From Methanoregula sp. UBA471 (GTDB lineage Archaea > Halobacteriota > Methanomicrobia > Methanomicrobiales > Methanospirillaceae), in NCBI GenBank assembly GCA_002495065.1, contig DADT01000005.1, positions 1 through 64,000 on the forward strand: a stretch of DNA of 64,000 nucleotides, written 5' to 3'. The notes beneath the pieces were generated by a model that saw only the letters and a list, made by a program, of their open reading frames with translations, was not told the origin of the DNA and did not search any database. A program made the position numbers and the translations under genes. This document shows positions 52,341 to 61,043 of the stretch, piece by piece (within the stretch, counting starts at the first letter, position 1; the number at the start of each line of letters is the position of its first letter).

Positions 52341-53329
52341 AGCGGTGTCACCTCGACTATCATTCCATCGTTCGGATACCGTTCAATCACGTATTTTTTT
52401 CCGGGCAGTTCATCGGCATTTTTTTCAAGCAGCCACCATGCCATTTCAAGATGGTCACCGCGGGTCTCAAAACTCCCCGGCTCGAGAACCTGCTCACAGA
52501 ATTGTATGCAAAGCTCTTTCTGATGCACTGAAGGTTCAAGTACTCCGTATACAATGGTTCCGTCAGGAGTAATTTCATCAAACGGGCGCGCAGTATTCTC
52601 TGCGATGCGCTTCAGTCTTTCCCTCAGCTGCACCGAGTCCTTGAATGCAGAAGAACACCAGTGCACCTTCTCATGCCTGCACAGTTCATCTGCCCATTCC
52701 CGTGCCCCATGGATTGCATTATGCAGATCATCGGCAGGTTCATATCCCCTGCTCCGCATCTCGAAGGCATTTGTATCGCCCCATTCGAGTTCATTTATGT
52801 TCAGAAAGTCCAGGTACGGCAGAGCAGGTATGAGCAGTTCAAGACCGGGCAGGGCGGGGACTTCGATCCCGATTGCATACCCCATCTCCCTTGCCCGTTT
52901 TGCCGACCGGATGTACTCCGTGTCAAGGATGGTATTCCAGCATTCGCGGGGTGGATGAAGCCGGATTTCATCAACAAGTCCCTTCATCTGCAAAAGTTCA
53001 GTTTCTGAAGGAGCTTTTGCCGTATAGAGATGAATATGGTGCCCGGTACCGAAGTGATCCTTGAGCTGCCGGCAATACCCGGTGACCTTATCAAGGCACA
53101 GGAGCGGTTCCCCACCTGTGATGCCCGTTCCGAGGGCACTCATGTTCTCCGCTTCCTCGATGAGCTGGGCAGGGACATCCACCGGGTGTTCATTTGCATA
53201 TACCGTATCGGTCCCTTTCCGTTCACTGGACAGCGGACAGTACCAGCAGGAGCGATGGCATCGTCCCGTAACAAAGAGTACCATCTTTGCACCCTCGTGG
53301 CAGAGGACACATCCTTTTGAAAGTGACAC
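52337..53329 (-). CDS. Radical SAM protein
   Basis: 330 residues. A CxxC (CVLC) precedes the radical SAM cluster motif GRCHRSCWYCPLS (CxxxCxxC). Further core features are GITGGEPLLCLDKV and HLYTAKAPSETELL. It resembles archaeal COG2108-type proteins with a pyruvate-formate-lyase-activating-like core, of unknown substrate. It is the first gene of a pair with the cis-prenyltransferase (ATGA overlap). A role in lipid or cofactor modification is only suggested by that pairing. Confidence 0.86.
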   Translation of the reverse strand: MSLSKGCVLCHEGAKMVLFVTGRCHRSCWYCPLSSERKGTDTVYANEHPVDVPAQLIEEAENMSALGTGITGGEPLLCLDKVTGYCRQLKDHFGTGHHIHLYTAKAPSETELLQMKGLVDEIRLHPPRECWNTILDTEYIRSAKRAREMGYAIGIEVPALPGLELLIPALPYLDFLNINELEWGDTNAFEMRSRGYEPADDLHNAIHGAREWADELCRHEKVHWCSSAFKDSVQLRERLKRIAENTARPFDEITPDGTIVYGVLEPSVHQKELCIQFCEQVLEPGSFETRGDHLEMAWWLLEKNADELPGKKYVIERYPNDGMIVEVTPL

Positions 53330-53447
53330 GGCTGTTCCCCGGTTTGCTCAGAGATCCGGCGCTCTGATCTGTTTTTATTCTTCTGTGAGCAAAGCACAAA
53401 ACTCTTGTGTGCAGGCAGGAGTTGGAAAATCACCCGGTTTACCGGTA

Positions 53448-54950
53448 TTATTTTTTCCTGGGATTTATCAGACTGATATGGGTATTCCGGCTGACCAGCA
53501 GATTATAGGCGTCATGCTCCCTGTTATACCGCACCAGGACATTCCGCAGTTCGAGGACTGATCCATAGGGCGCTGATGTAATCATATCATTTTCCGGGGT
53601 GATATGATAGGAGGGGAGGACTGCATATACAGGGGTTTTTGCCGTACCGTCGCAGAGCTTGAAAACGTGGGATCGGGCGTCCCCGAGTTCACATGACATC
53701 TTTACGCCGGCGACATTGATCCGTTTTCCGACATGCAGGTGCAGCTTGGAAAACCGGAGAAACCTGGATCCGGCCGACAGGGAGTATGATCCCCGTTTCA
53801 GCGTGTCCTTCCTCAGGACTGCGTAACTGTATTTGATATCTATGTTCACAAAACGGTATGAGTCCTCGCAGTGGGCAAGTGTCTCCATCAGACGGGTAAG
53901 TCTGATTGCCGGCGCGGTCTCAAAACTCCAGCAGTGCGGGGCAGTGCATGTCGAACCCCAGATGAATGAGCACGGCCCGAAAATGGAGAGCCCCTTTTTC
54001 AGGAGCGCAATGGAAAGAGCCCGCATCCGGGTCGCATTCTCCTCGTCTGCAGGTTCTATAATGAGGATCGATCCGTCAGGGGCAAGCCGTTCAGAAAGGT
54101 GCGTGACGATATCACTACGGATGTCTTTTGCATCATCAACGAGTTCATTGAGTACATTGGAGAAAATTATCAAATCGAACGTACCCGGGAGTGCAGTACA
54201 GTCGATTGTCCTGATATCGGTTTTCAACGGCGGCTTGATGGACACCCTGCCCCCTTTGGGGACAAAGGCATTTCGCAGATCGATGAACGCTTCAATATGT
54301 TCTTCGGATCTCTCCAGAGACCAGATGGTCGCGCGTGCGTCATCAAGCCGGGTATAGAAATCTGCAATGGCAAGCGGCACAACCCCGGGCCCGGTCCCGA
54401 CATCGAGAATTCTCATATTTTTCTTCAGGAGGCCGTCACGCGCAAGCATTGTGAGCAGGTGCTGTGTCTGCATAAAATATACCGGAAAGTGATATGCAAG
54501 ATAACCGAGGACACTGTAACCTTTCGTGTAGTGGAGCGACCGTTTATGTGCGGGTTTCCAGTAATCGTCTTTCTGGGCTACAATTGCCCGGCGGAGACGC
54601 TGGATGATAACCGGATCGCTCCATTCTTTTCCTGTTTTTTTGGTAATATACCGCTCTATACTCTGCGCAAGGAGGCCTGGGATCATTCCTGCAGCAAAAA
54701 ATGCATCCTGGCGTTTATTCTCCTCATGGTTCAGGAAGTAGGGTTGTACAGGAGTGATCCGGGAAATCTCAAAATCATCACCGGTTTTTTTTGCCACGAG
54801 TCCCATGGCCGGAAGGTGGGATGAAATACTGCGGATGAGCTCGTGGATCGGTAGTGGCGTATCGAGGCTGGGCAGGACCTCGGACAATAAAAATGCCGGT
54901 CGGGAAGCGGCCATCTGTTTTATTGTCAAAAGAAGTTCTTTTTCTGCCAT
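53448..54950 (-). CDS. Rsm22-like SAM-dependent methyltransferase with putative Fe-S cysteines
   Basis: 500 residues. The N-terminal helical region contains YWKPAHKRSLHYTKGYSVLGYLAYHFPVY, matching the Rsm22 (METTL17) pattern before the SAM fold. Motif I is ILDVGTGPGVVPLAIADFY, then DLIIFSNVLNEL and ILIIEPADEENATRM. Next come FGPCSFIWGSTCTAPHCWSF and AHC, four cysteines at the places where mitochondrial Rsm22/METTL17 binds a [4Fe-4S] cluster, and KYSYAVLRKD. The C-terminal strand-rich region includes MSCELGDARSHVFKLCDG. It probably acts on the small ribosomal subunit rRNA or its assembly; exact activity is inference. Confidence 0.78.
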   Translation of the reverse strand: MAEKELLLTIKQMAASRPAFLLSEVLPSLDTPLPIHELIRSISSHLPAMGLVAKKTGDDFEISRITPVQPYFLNHEENKRQDAFFAAGMIPGLLAQSIERYITKKTGKEWSDPVIIQRLRRAIVAQKDDYWKPAHKRSLHYTKGYSVLGYLAYHFPVYFMQTQHLLTMLARDGLLKKNMRILDVGTGPGVVPLAIADFYTRLDDARATIWSLERSEEHIEAFIDLRNAFVPKGGRVSIKPPLKTDIRTIDCTALPGTFDLIIFSNVLNELVDDAKDIRSDIVTHLSERLAPDGSILIIEPADEENATRMRALSIALLKKGLSIFGPCSFIWGSTCTAPHCWSFETAPAIRLTRLMETLAHCEDSYRFVNIDIKYSYAVLRKDTLKRGSYSLSAGSRFLRFSKLHLHVGKRINVAGVKMSCELGDARSHVFKLCDGTAKTPVYAVLPSYHITPENDMITSAPYGSVLELRNVLVRYNREHDAYNLLVSRNTHISLINPRKK

Positions 54951-55161
54951 CGGTTGCCGGTTACTTGGTGATAGAGGATATTACATCTTTGTATGGAACT
55001 CAGGATACCTTTTTATGGCAAAGACGGTCCTTGTGCCACACCTGCCATAACCGGTCGATACCTGTCATTCCACGTTCCTTTCAAATGATCCTGGTTCCAG
55101 GTGGGATGATGGATGAAGAGAATTGAATTAACTGTGAACTGATCAGGTAATAGTGATTTGT

Positions 55162-55410
55162 ATGCTCGATCGTTGCCCGGGAACGGTTAACCTCAGGACC
55201 CCCACGCTTGCTCTGAAAAAGTGCCCGCAGTGCGGCGGGGAGGTCGAGATCTTCTCCAACGATATCTCAGTGAAGTGCAGCAGGTGCGGTTTTATCGTTT
55301 ACAATGATGTTGAGTCATGCATCCGGTGGTGTAAATACGCAAAGGAATGTGTCGGCGAAGAAACTTACAACAGACTCATGGCGGGAAGGAGAATCCCGCC
55401 GTCAGAATAA
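55162..55410 (+). CDS. Small zinc-ribbon protein
   Basis: 82 residues from the ATG at 55162; another in-frame ATG at 55153 is possible. It has one CPQCGG...CSRCG zinc ribbon (KKCPQCGGEVEIFSNDISVKCSRCGFIVYND) followed by ESCIRWCKYAKECVGEETYN, a Cys-rich helix. Similar archaeal proteins accompany a wide range of genes; no function is known. Its stop lies 2 bases from the converging nadA stop. The gap before it (54951-55161) has no further gene. Confidence 0.75.
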   Translation: MLDRCPGTVNLRTPTLALKKCPQCGGEVEIFSNDISVKCSRCGFIVYNDVESCIRWCKYAKECVGEETYNRLMAGRRIPPSE

Positions 55411-55412
55411 TA

Positions 55413-56354
55413 TCAGAGCGCGAGCATCCTTTCGATCGCCTTCCGGGCACGATCAGCGATCTTTTCCGGTACCGTAATGCGGGGCTGGAGGGAAATAAGT
55501 GCATCACGGACTTTTTTCAGGTCAGTCTTTTTCATATTCCTGCAGACTGCTGCCTGCGACAGGGGAAAGCATTTTTTGGTCGGGCATTCCCTGTCGAGCC
55601 GGTGCAGGATGCCGATTTCTGTACCTATGATGAACTCCTTTTCAACAGAATTGCATACATACCGGATAATTCCCGAAGTACTTGCAACGTGATCGGCAAG
55701 ATCGATCACTTCCGGGCGGCATTCAGGGTGCACGAGGACAACTGCACCGGGATGGAGAGCTCGTGCCTTGTGTACCTGGTCCGGGGTTATCCGGTCATGG
55801 ACTATACAGAATCCTTCCCAGGGAAGGATTTCCTTTTTGGTAAACCGCTGGACATACAATCCCAGATTCCGGTCGGGCACAAAGAGTACGCGATCTTCCT
55901 TAACTGAATTGACCACCTTTACCGCATTTGACGAGGTACAGCAGATATCACTCTCCGCTTTCACCTCGGCGGTGGTATTCACGTAGCAGACCACGGAGGC
56001 ATCGGGGTACCGCGATTTCACAAGCTTCAGTTCGCCAGCGGTGATCATTTCAGCCATCGGGCAGCAGGCGTCCTGTGCGGGTAACAGGACCATCTTACCA
56101 GGAGAGATGACGGCAGCGGTCTCAGCCATAAAGTCTACACCGCAGAACACAATGATGTCGCCTTCCATGGTGGCAGCGGCCCGTGAAAGTTCAAGTGAAT
56201 CGCCCGTGAGATCGGCAATATCCTGCACTTCACCAGGCTGGTAATTATGTGCAAGAATAATCGCATGCCGCTCTTCCTTCAGCCGAAGAATTTCTTCCTG
56301 GATTAACAAATGTCCTGTCCCCACCTGAACACTTCCGTACCTGTATATGTTCAT
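55413..56354 (-). CDS. nadA: Quinolinate synthase
   Basis: About 313 residues. NadA condenses iminoaspartate and dihydroxyacetone phosphate to quinolinate for NAD synthesis, with a [4Fe-4S] cluster. Family motifs are AIILAHNYQPGEVQDIADLTGDSLELS, VVCYVNTTAEVKAESDICCTSSNAVKVV, VHPECRPEVIDLADHVASTSGI and C-terminal NMKKTDLKKVRDAL, with the cluster cysteines spread over these. The ATG at 56354 is preferred; a TTG at 56366 lacks a ribosome-binding site. No nadB or nadC is adjacent. Confidence 0.94.
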   Translation of the reverse strand: MNIYRYGSVQVGTGHLLIQEEILRLKEERHAIILAHNYQPGEVQDIADLTGDSLELSRAAATMEGDIIVFCGVDFMAETAAVISPGKMVLLPAQDACCPMAEMITAGELKLVKSRYPDASVVCYVNTTAEVKAESDICCTSSNAVKVVNSVKEDRVLFVPDRNLGLYVQRFTKKEILPWEGFCIVHDRITPDQVHKARALHPGAVVLVHPECRPEVIDLADHVASTSGIIRYVCNSVEKEFIIGTEIGILHRLDRECPTKKCFPLSQAAVCRNMKKTDLKKVRDALISLQPRITVPEKIADRARKAIERMLAL

Positions 56355-56468
56355 CCTCTGTATCAAATACGTGGATAACGCAGTCTCCTGGCTTAGTCAG
56401 GAGAATCTGTCACCCATTTTCCCGAACGGGATGTTTAAGAAACCTGCTCACGAACCATTAGACAGCGC

Positions 56469-56663
56469 ATGAAACTTATCCTTTCAGACCATGATGAGCG
56501 GATCATCGAACATTGCCCGGCTACCGTTGAACAGATACTGCTTGAAGCGGGCATTAACCCCCTGGACGTACTGGTGTCCCGCAACGGGAATCTGATATCT
56601 GAGGATACGGTCGTAGGGGACGAGGATGAGATCCGGGTTATCCGGATAGCACACGGAGGCTGA
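56469..56663 (+). CDS. ThiS/MoaD-like beta-grasp sulfur carrier
   Basis: 64 residues with a ubiquitin-like fold pattern: MKLILSDHDERII, CPATVEQILLEAGI, DVLVSRNGNLISEDTVVGDEDEIRVIRIAHGG. It ends in the diglycine used for thiocarboxylation. It starts 3 bases before the TtuA/NcsA-type gene, the arrangement of thermophile TtuB-TtuA, so it is most likely the sulfur donor for tRNA thiolation. Activation would need an E1 such as the HesA-like protein at 61.5 kb. Confidence 0.88.
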   Translation: MKLILSDHDERIIEHCPATVEQILLEAGINPLDVLVSRNGNLISEDTVVGDEDEIRVIRIAHGG

Positions 56664-56666
56664 TCA

Positions 56667-57596
56667 GTGAATCAGAAAGTTCGCGGGGCATCGCTTTGTT
56701 CCCGGTGTGATGAACCTGCAGTTGTATTCCAGCGGGATGCCCGTCGTCACCTGTGTGCCGTCCATTTCATGGCTGACCTTGAATCGCGGGTCACCGATAC
56801 GATAAAAACCCGCCGGATGATCATGGAGGGGGACCGGGTTGTTGTTGCTATCAGCGGGGGCAAGGACAGCACAGCCCTGCTCCTCCTCCTCTCAAGGCTC
56901 CTCCCAGCCTGGCAGAATGTGCAGCTCATTGCGATAACAATAGACGAGGGGATAGCCGGCTACCGTGAAGCAACAGTGAAGGCGGCAGAAGACCTTGCAC
57001 ACCGTCTCGGGATTGAGTACCACTGCATCGCATTTCCTGACCTGTTCGGGGACTCGCTTGACGTGTTGCTCAAAGGCAGGGAAACCCTGGCCTGCAGTAT
57101 CTGCGGTATCCTCCGAAGAAAGGCTTTGGTGGTCGCAGCACAGAGGGCAGGTGCAACAAAGCTTGCTACAGGCCACAATCTTGATGACGAGGCACAATCG
57201 GTGTTTATGAACGCCCTAAGGGGCGACCTGCCCCGTCTTATCCGGAATTCCGGAGCTGATTCGAAAGGAAGGTTTATTCCCCGGATCAAGCCGCTTTCCT
57301 TCATTTCGGAAAAGGAGATCGCTGCGTACCTTGTGCTGAAGAATGCATGGAACGAACTGCCGGAATGTCCGTACACCCGCTATGCGTTGCGACGGGAGGT
57401 GAGGTCGATATTGTCGGATTTTGAATACCGGCATCCCGGTACCATGCTCCACCTTATGGAGAGTAAAGAAAAGATTGAACGTTCCTGCGCAGGCCCTTTA
57501 TTCTCTGCCCCCCTCCGCACCTGCCGAACCTGCGGAGATCCCTCGAGCGGGGATCTCTGTCAGGTTTGTCTCCTTCTGCGGTCACTGGGAAGATGA
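56667..57596 (+). CDS. tRNA 2-thiolation enzyme, TtuA/NcsA (Ctu1) family
   Basis: 309 residues, GTG start. An N-terminal zinc finger CSRCDEPAVVFQRDARRHLCAVH is followed by the PP-loop VVAISGGKDSTALLLLL, a cluster-type cysteine pair CSICGILRRK, GATKLATGHNLDDEAQS, and a C-terminal zinc finger CRTCGDPSSGDLCQVC. Related enzymes hold a [4Fe-4S] cluster and thiolate uridine at position 34 (NcsA) or 54 (TtuA); the target is not decidable here. The pairing with a small sulfur carrier upstream is typical. The 3' end overlaps the converging fdhD by 15 bases. Confidence 0.9.
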   Translation: MNQKVRGASLCSRCDEPAVVFQRDARRHLCAVHFMADLESRVTDTIKTRRMIMEGDRVVVAISGGKDSTALLLLLSRLLPAWQNVQLIAITIDEGIAGYREATVKAAEDLAHRLGIEYHCIAFPDLFGDSLDVLLKGRETLACSICGILRRKALVVAAQRAGATKLATGHNLDDEAQSVFMNALRGDLPRLIRNSGADSKGRFIPRIKPLSFISEKEIAAYLVLKNAWNELPECPYTRYALRREVRSILSDFEYRHPGTMLHLMESKEKIERSCAGPLFSAPLRTCRTCGDPSSGDLCQVCLLLRSLGR

Positions 57597-58412
57597 AAGA
57601 CCTGATACTGCTTCCATTCCGGAAATCCTCTGCGGGTGCGAGTAGATATTCATTTTCCCCGCGCGGACAAAACCGACAATAGTAAGCCCGGTCTTTGCTG
57701 CGATTTCTACGGAGAGGGTCGTCGTGGCGCTTCGCGAGATGATCATCGGGATATTTGCAATAAGGCACTTGCGCACCATCTCTGATGAGATCCTTCCTGA
57801 TGAAACGATAAAAGTACGCGAAAAATCGATGCCGGAGCGAAGACCGTGTCCTATCACCCGGTCAACTGCATTATGTCTGCCGATATCTTCAGATACCGAG
57901 AGGACAGCATCACTGGTCAGCAATGCGACAACGTGGATTCCCCCGGTAGTGCGGTGAAGATCTGATGACATGACGGTCTTGACCGACTCCTCAATTCTTT
58001 TTGTTGTAATGGTGAAATCGGATTTTATTTTTGGTAGTTTTTCTGCATCAATAAACGAGACACTTCCCCCGCAGCCGGAAAGGATTGTCTTTTTTGGCCC
58101 CAGCACTTTGAACAGGTTCTTGGTGATAACACTGATCCGGTTCTTCTCTATCCTGATGGATTCGATCTCATCGACTCCTTTGATGATCTGTTCAGTGAAG
58201 AGATAGCCGGTCACGAATTCCTCAAGCTGCACGGGGCTCATCATCGCTGTCATGGCATGCCTGCCGTTGACAAAAAGGGCAATGGGTACTTCTTCAACGA
58301 CCTCATGAAGCACTTTTTCGAAGGTATTGCCGTCAGCCTTTATACAAGGCAGCATGCGGTACATTTTTTCAGGTGAATTCATCATCCCGGCCCATCTTTG
58401 AAAAGTAGTCAT
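57582..58412 (-). CDS. fdhD: Formate dehydrogenase sulfurtransferase FdhD
   Basis: 276 residues. N-terminal VPIALFVNGRHAMTAMMSPVQLEEFVTGYLFTEQII is typical. The active-site loop is LSGCGGSVS, with one cysteine (Cys114) and Ser in place of the second. The core DIGRHNAVDRVIGHGL and SSGRISSEMVRKCLIANIPMIISRSATT close the fold. FdhD takes sulfur from a cysteine desulfurase and passes it to the molybdenum cofactor of formate dehydrogenase. It is third in a minus-strand set with larE and an HTH regulator, opposite nifS, which could supply the sulfur. Compare the cysteine-less copy at 11.0-11.7 kb. Confidence 0.93.
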   Translation of the reverse strand: MTTFQRWAGMMNSPEKMYRMLPCIKADGNTFEKVLHEVVEEVPIALFVNGRHAMTAMMSPVQLEEFVTGYLFTEQIIKGVDEIESIRIEKNRISVITKNLFKVLGPKKTILSGCGGSVSFIDAEKLPKIKSDFTITTKRIEESVKTVMSSDLHRTTGGIHVVALLTSDAVLSVSEDIGRHNAVDRVIGHGLRSGIDFSRTFIVSSGRISSEMVRKCLIANIPMIISRSATTTLSVEIAAKTGLTIVGFVRAGKMNIYSHPQRISGMEAVSGLSSSQ

Positions 58413-58431
58413 ATGACAGTGATATTACCCG

Positions 58432-59229
58432 TCATACCACCTCATCCATACTCCCGCTCCGGTAGCCTTCAAGGTCAAGTGTGATATAGGTAATCCCGAT
58501 CGATTTGAATTCCTTTACCAGAGCAGGCCGGATATCCAGTATTTTTCCCATATCCTCTTTATGTACTTCGATCCGGGCACTGTTGCCATGCAGGCGCACC
58601 CGGAGCTGTCCGAATCCCAGATTTGTGAGGAACTCCTCTGCATGTTCAATTTTGCGGAGGTTTTCTCCGGTAATTTCTTCACCGTAGGGTATCCGGGATG
58701 AAAGGCAGGCGTCCGATGGTTTCTGCCATACCGTGAGTCCGAGGTCCCGGGCGATTTCCCTGATATCCTGTTTGGTAATCCCGGATTCGATGAACGGATG
58801 GATGATCCCTTCTTCTGTAGAAGCAGCAAGTCCCGGGCGGTGTTCACCCATATCTGAGACATTAATCCCGTCAGCGATGCAGGCAAGACCGAGTTCTGCT
58901 GCCTCTTGTTTAACGAAGGCTGCAGAGATCTTTTTGCAGAAGTAGCAGCGGTCAGCCGGATTTTTTCGGAACTGTTCATGTTCCAGCAGCGGGACGTGGA
59001 TAATCTTCAGATCAAACCCGAGCTCACGGGCAATCTGACATGCCTGTTCCCGTGCAGATCGGGGTACGACCGGGCTGTCAAGAAAAATGCCATGGCTCTT
59101 ATTTCCAAGAACTGCGAGAGATACTGCCGCGAGAAGGGTGCTATCGACTCCTCCTGAAAAAGCTACCAGCATCGACCCACGTTTTCTGATATTTTCTTCA
59201 AGGATCTGGAGTTTATCTCTTTGCGTCAT
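58432..59229 (-). CDS. larE: LarE-type ATP-dependent sacrificial sulfurtransferase
   Basis: 265 residues of the PP-loop family. The P-loop is SMLVAFSGGVDSTLLAAVS, then FLDSPVVPRSAREQA. The cluster-type motif NPADRCYFCKK, ADGINVSDMGEHRPG and KPSDACLSSRIPYGEEIT follow. LarE donates sulfur to a nicotinate-derived nickel-pincer cofactor, either by sacrificing a cysteine or with a [4Fe-4S] cluster; the CYFCK and DACLSSRIPYG cysteines suggest the cluster type. No larB or larC is nearby, so other acceptors are possible. The ATG at 59229 is chosen because upstream frame extension would overlap the regulator gene. Confidence 0.9.
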   Translation of the reverse strand: MTQRDKLQILEENIRKRGSMLVAFSGGVDSTLLAAVSLAVLGNKSHGIFLDSPVVPRSAREQACQIARELGFDLKIIHVPLLEHEQFRKNPADRCYFCKKISAAFVKQEAAELGLACIADGINVSDMGEHRPGLAASTEEGIIHPFIESGITKQDIREIARDLGLTVWQKPSDACLSSRIPYGEEITGENLRKIEHAEEFLTNLGFGQLRVRLHGNSARIEVHKEDMGKILDIRPALVKEFKSIGITYITLDLEGYRSGSMDEVV

Positions 59230-59290
59230 GGTGACATACCGTGAAACTACCGGAATTTGATCGGAAATTACATTCTTTTTCTGGATTCGT

Positions 59291-59635
59291 TCAGGAGCAG
59301 CACGGTTCCCGTGAAGAATCGGGAGACCTTCCGCACTGGTTCTCATCTCCCTCACGTAACTGGCGGCAGATGTCACAGGTTCTCCTGACAAGGTTGATCT
59401 GTTTGCCATCCTTCAGGTCCTGCGCAAGCAGTCCGATGGATTTCTTCACCTCCTGTTCAAACTCGATCCGGTATCCCCGCTTACCTGAAATATACTGGGA
59501 AACTGCCGAGGGTGCAATCTCCAGCATACGCGCCGCTTCAACCTGGGATACTCCGTATCTGACAAGCTCTACTGCGATAGCCGCCCGGATTGCAGGCAGA
59601 ACATCCCATACAATTTTCTGGCAGGGGGATTCCAT
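59291..59635 (-). CDS. HTH regulator with C-terminal cysteine cluster, divergent from nifSU
   Basis: 114 residues. The helix-turn-helix is YGVSQVEAARMLEIAPSAVSQYISGKRG (about 28-54), then a helical linker and a tail rich in cysteine: TCDIC (Cys87, Cys90), Cys101 and CC at 112-113, well suited to hold an Fe-S cluster or zinc. It is divergent from nifS-nifU with two identical palindromes between, and is followed by larE and fdhD. By analogy with IscR and SufR it may sense Fe-S status and control cluster assembly; this is inference. Family: archaeal COG2522-like. Confidence 0.8.
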   Translation of the reverse strand: MESPCQKIVWDVLPAIRAAIAVELVRYGVSQVEAARMLEIAPSAVSQYISGKRGYRIEFEQEVKKSIGLLAQDLKDGKQINLVRRTCDICRQLREGDENQCGRSPDSSREPCCS

Positions 59636-59656
59636 CTCATCACAACGTTTAAGTTA

Positions 59657-59695
59657 TCACAATTGTGACATAATACATTGCATTCACAATTGTGA
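59657..59695. promoter_or_regulatory. Two identical palindromic operators between the regulator and nifS
   Basis: TCACAATTGTGA occurs at 59657-59668 and again at 59684-59695, each a perfect 12-base palindrome, with centres 27 bases apart. They lie 22 bases upstream of the HTH regulator start (59635) and about 150 bases upstream of the nifS start. The position suits autoregulation of the regulator. The TATA-like CTTATATTA at 59811-59819 near nifS is farther away, so control of nifS would require longer-range effects. Confidence 0.75.
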
Positions 59696-59843
59696 ATAAA
59701 TCGTATACCTGCAGGCAGATCGACATGAGCGTAGTACCATTATCAGACGACCTGAGAGTTGTCCTGTATGGCAGAATAAGTAAAGATATGTGAAGGCAAC
59801 AAATACATCTTATATTAGAAAAACAGTCACGCCAGGTACGATC

Positions 59844-61043
59844 ATGGGAGAAAAACGCATCGTCTATATGGATCATTCCGCGACCACCTACACAAAAAAA
59901 GAGGTCCTGGAAGCGATGATTCCCTACTACAGCGAACATTTTGGTAATCCCTCATCAATATACAGCATAGCAGGAGATTCGAGAAAAGCCATTGACGCTG
60001 CACGGGCACAGGTTGCAAAGGCACTGGGCGCGGATACCGACGAGATCTATTTTACTTCCGGGGGGACCGAATCCGACAACTGGGCTATCAAGGGAGTTGC
60101 GTTTGCCAATCGCAAGAAGGGTAATCATATTATTACATCCGCAATCGAACACCATGCGGTTCTTCATACCTGCAAATATCTGGAAAAGGAAGGATTTACC
60201 GTGACATACCTCCCGGTTGACAGATATGGAATGATAGATCCCGCAGATCTCGAAAAAGCGATCACGGAAAAGACGATCCTCGTCTCTGTCATGTTTGCCA
60301 ATAATGAGATCGGGACTATCGAACCCATTGCCGAACTCGGGGCAGTTGCCCATAATCATAAGGTGTATTTCCATACCGATGCTGTGCAGGTTATCGGAAA
60401 CGTGCAGGTGGACGTGAAGGCACAGAACATTGACATGCTCTCCCTCTCCGCCCATAAATTTTACGGGCCAAAAGGGATCGGGGCCCTCTATATCAAAAAA
60501 GGCGTGAAGATTGACAACCTGATACATGGTGGAGGCCAGGAACGAAAACGGCGGGCCGGGACAGAAAATATTGCCGGTATTGTTGGTCTTGGCAAAGCCA
60601 TTGAACTTGCCACGGCAGATATTGATGGGCACAACAGGCGCATACAGGGGATGAGGGATCGGCTCTTACAGGGCATTCTTGCAAAAATTCCCGGCGCTTA
60701 TCTCAACGGTCATAAGGAGAAACGGTTGCCGGGAAATATCAACGTCAGTTTTGAGTTCATCGAAGGGGAATCCATGCTCCTGTGGCTTGACGATGAAGGC
60801 ATCTGTGCTTCCACCGGAAGTGCATGTACATCCGGCTCGCTGGAGCCCTCCCACGTCCTGCTCGCCACGGGTCTTCCTGTGGAAATATCCCACGGTTCGC
60901 TGAGGCTTACCCTCGGGGACATCAACACCGAACAGGACGTGGATTTCGTTCTTGAAGTCCTGCCGAAGGTTGTATCCCGCCTGAGGGATATGTCTCCGTT
61001 ATACCATAAAAGCGGGAAGGAAGGTGGCTGCGATGTACAGTGA
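59844..61043 (+). CDS. nifS: Cysteine desulfurase (NifS/IscS family)
   Basis: 399 residues from the ATG at 59844 (MGEKRIVYMDHSATTYTKKEVLEAM). PLP-dependent: the Schiff-base lysine is in LSLSAHKFYGPKGIGALY, with FTSGGTESDN and AIEHHAVLH for cofactor binding. The catalytic cysteine is in STGSACTSGSLEPSHVL, a short loop with IscS/NifS type sequence. It releases sulfur from cysteine as persulfide for NifU and probably for FdhD, TtuA and the sulfur carriers encoded around it. The TATA at 59811-59819 predicts a very short leader. It overlaps nifU by 11 bases. Confidence 0.96.
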   Translation: MGEKRIVYMDHSATTYTKKEVLEAMIPYYSEHFGNPSSIYSIAGDSRKAIDAARAQVAKALGADTDEIYFTSGGTESDNWAIKGVAFANRKKGNHIITSAIEHHAVLHTCKYLEKEGFTVTYLPVDRYGMIDPADLEKAITEKTILVSVMFANNEIGTIEPIAELGAVAHNHKVYFHTDAVQVIGNVQVDVKAQNIDMLSLSAHKFYGPKGIGALYIKKGVKIDNLIHGGGQERKRRAGTENIAGIVGLGKAIELATADIDGHNRRIQGMRDRLLQGILAKIPGAYLNGHKEKRLPGNINVSFEFIEGESMLLWLDDEGICASTGSACTSGSLEPSHVLLATGLPVEISHGSLRLTLGDINTEQDVDFVLEVLPKVVSRLRDMSPLYHKSGKEGGCDVQ

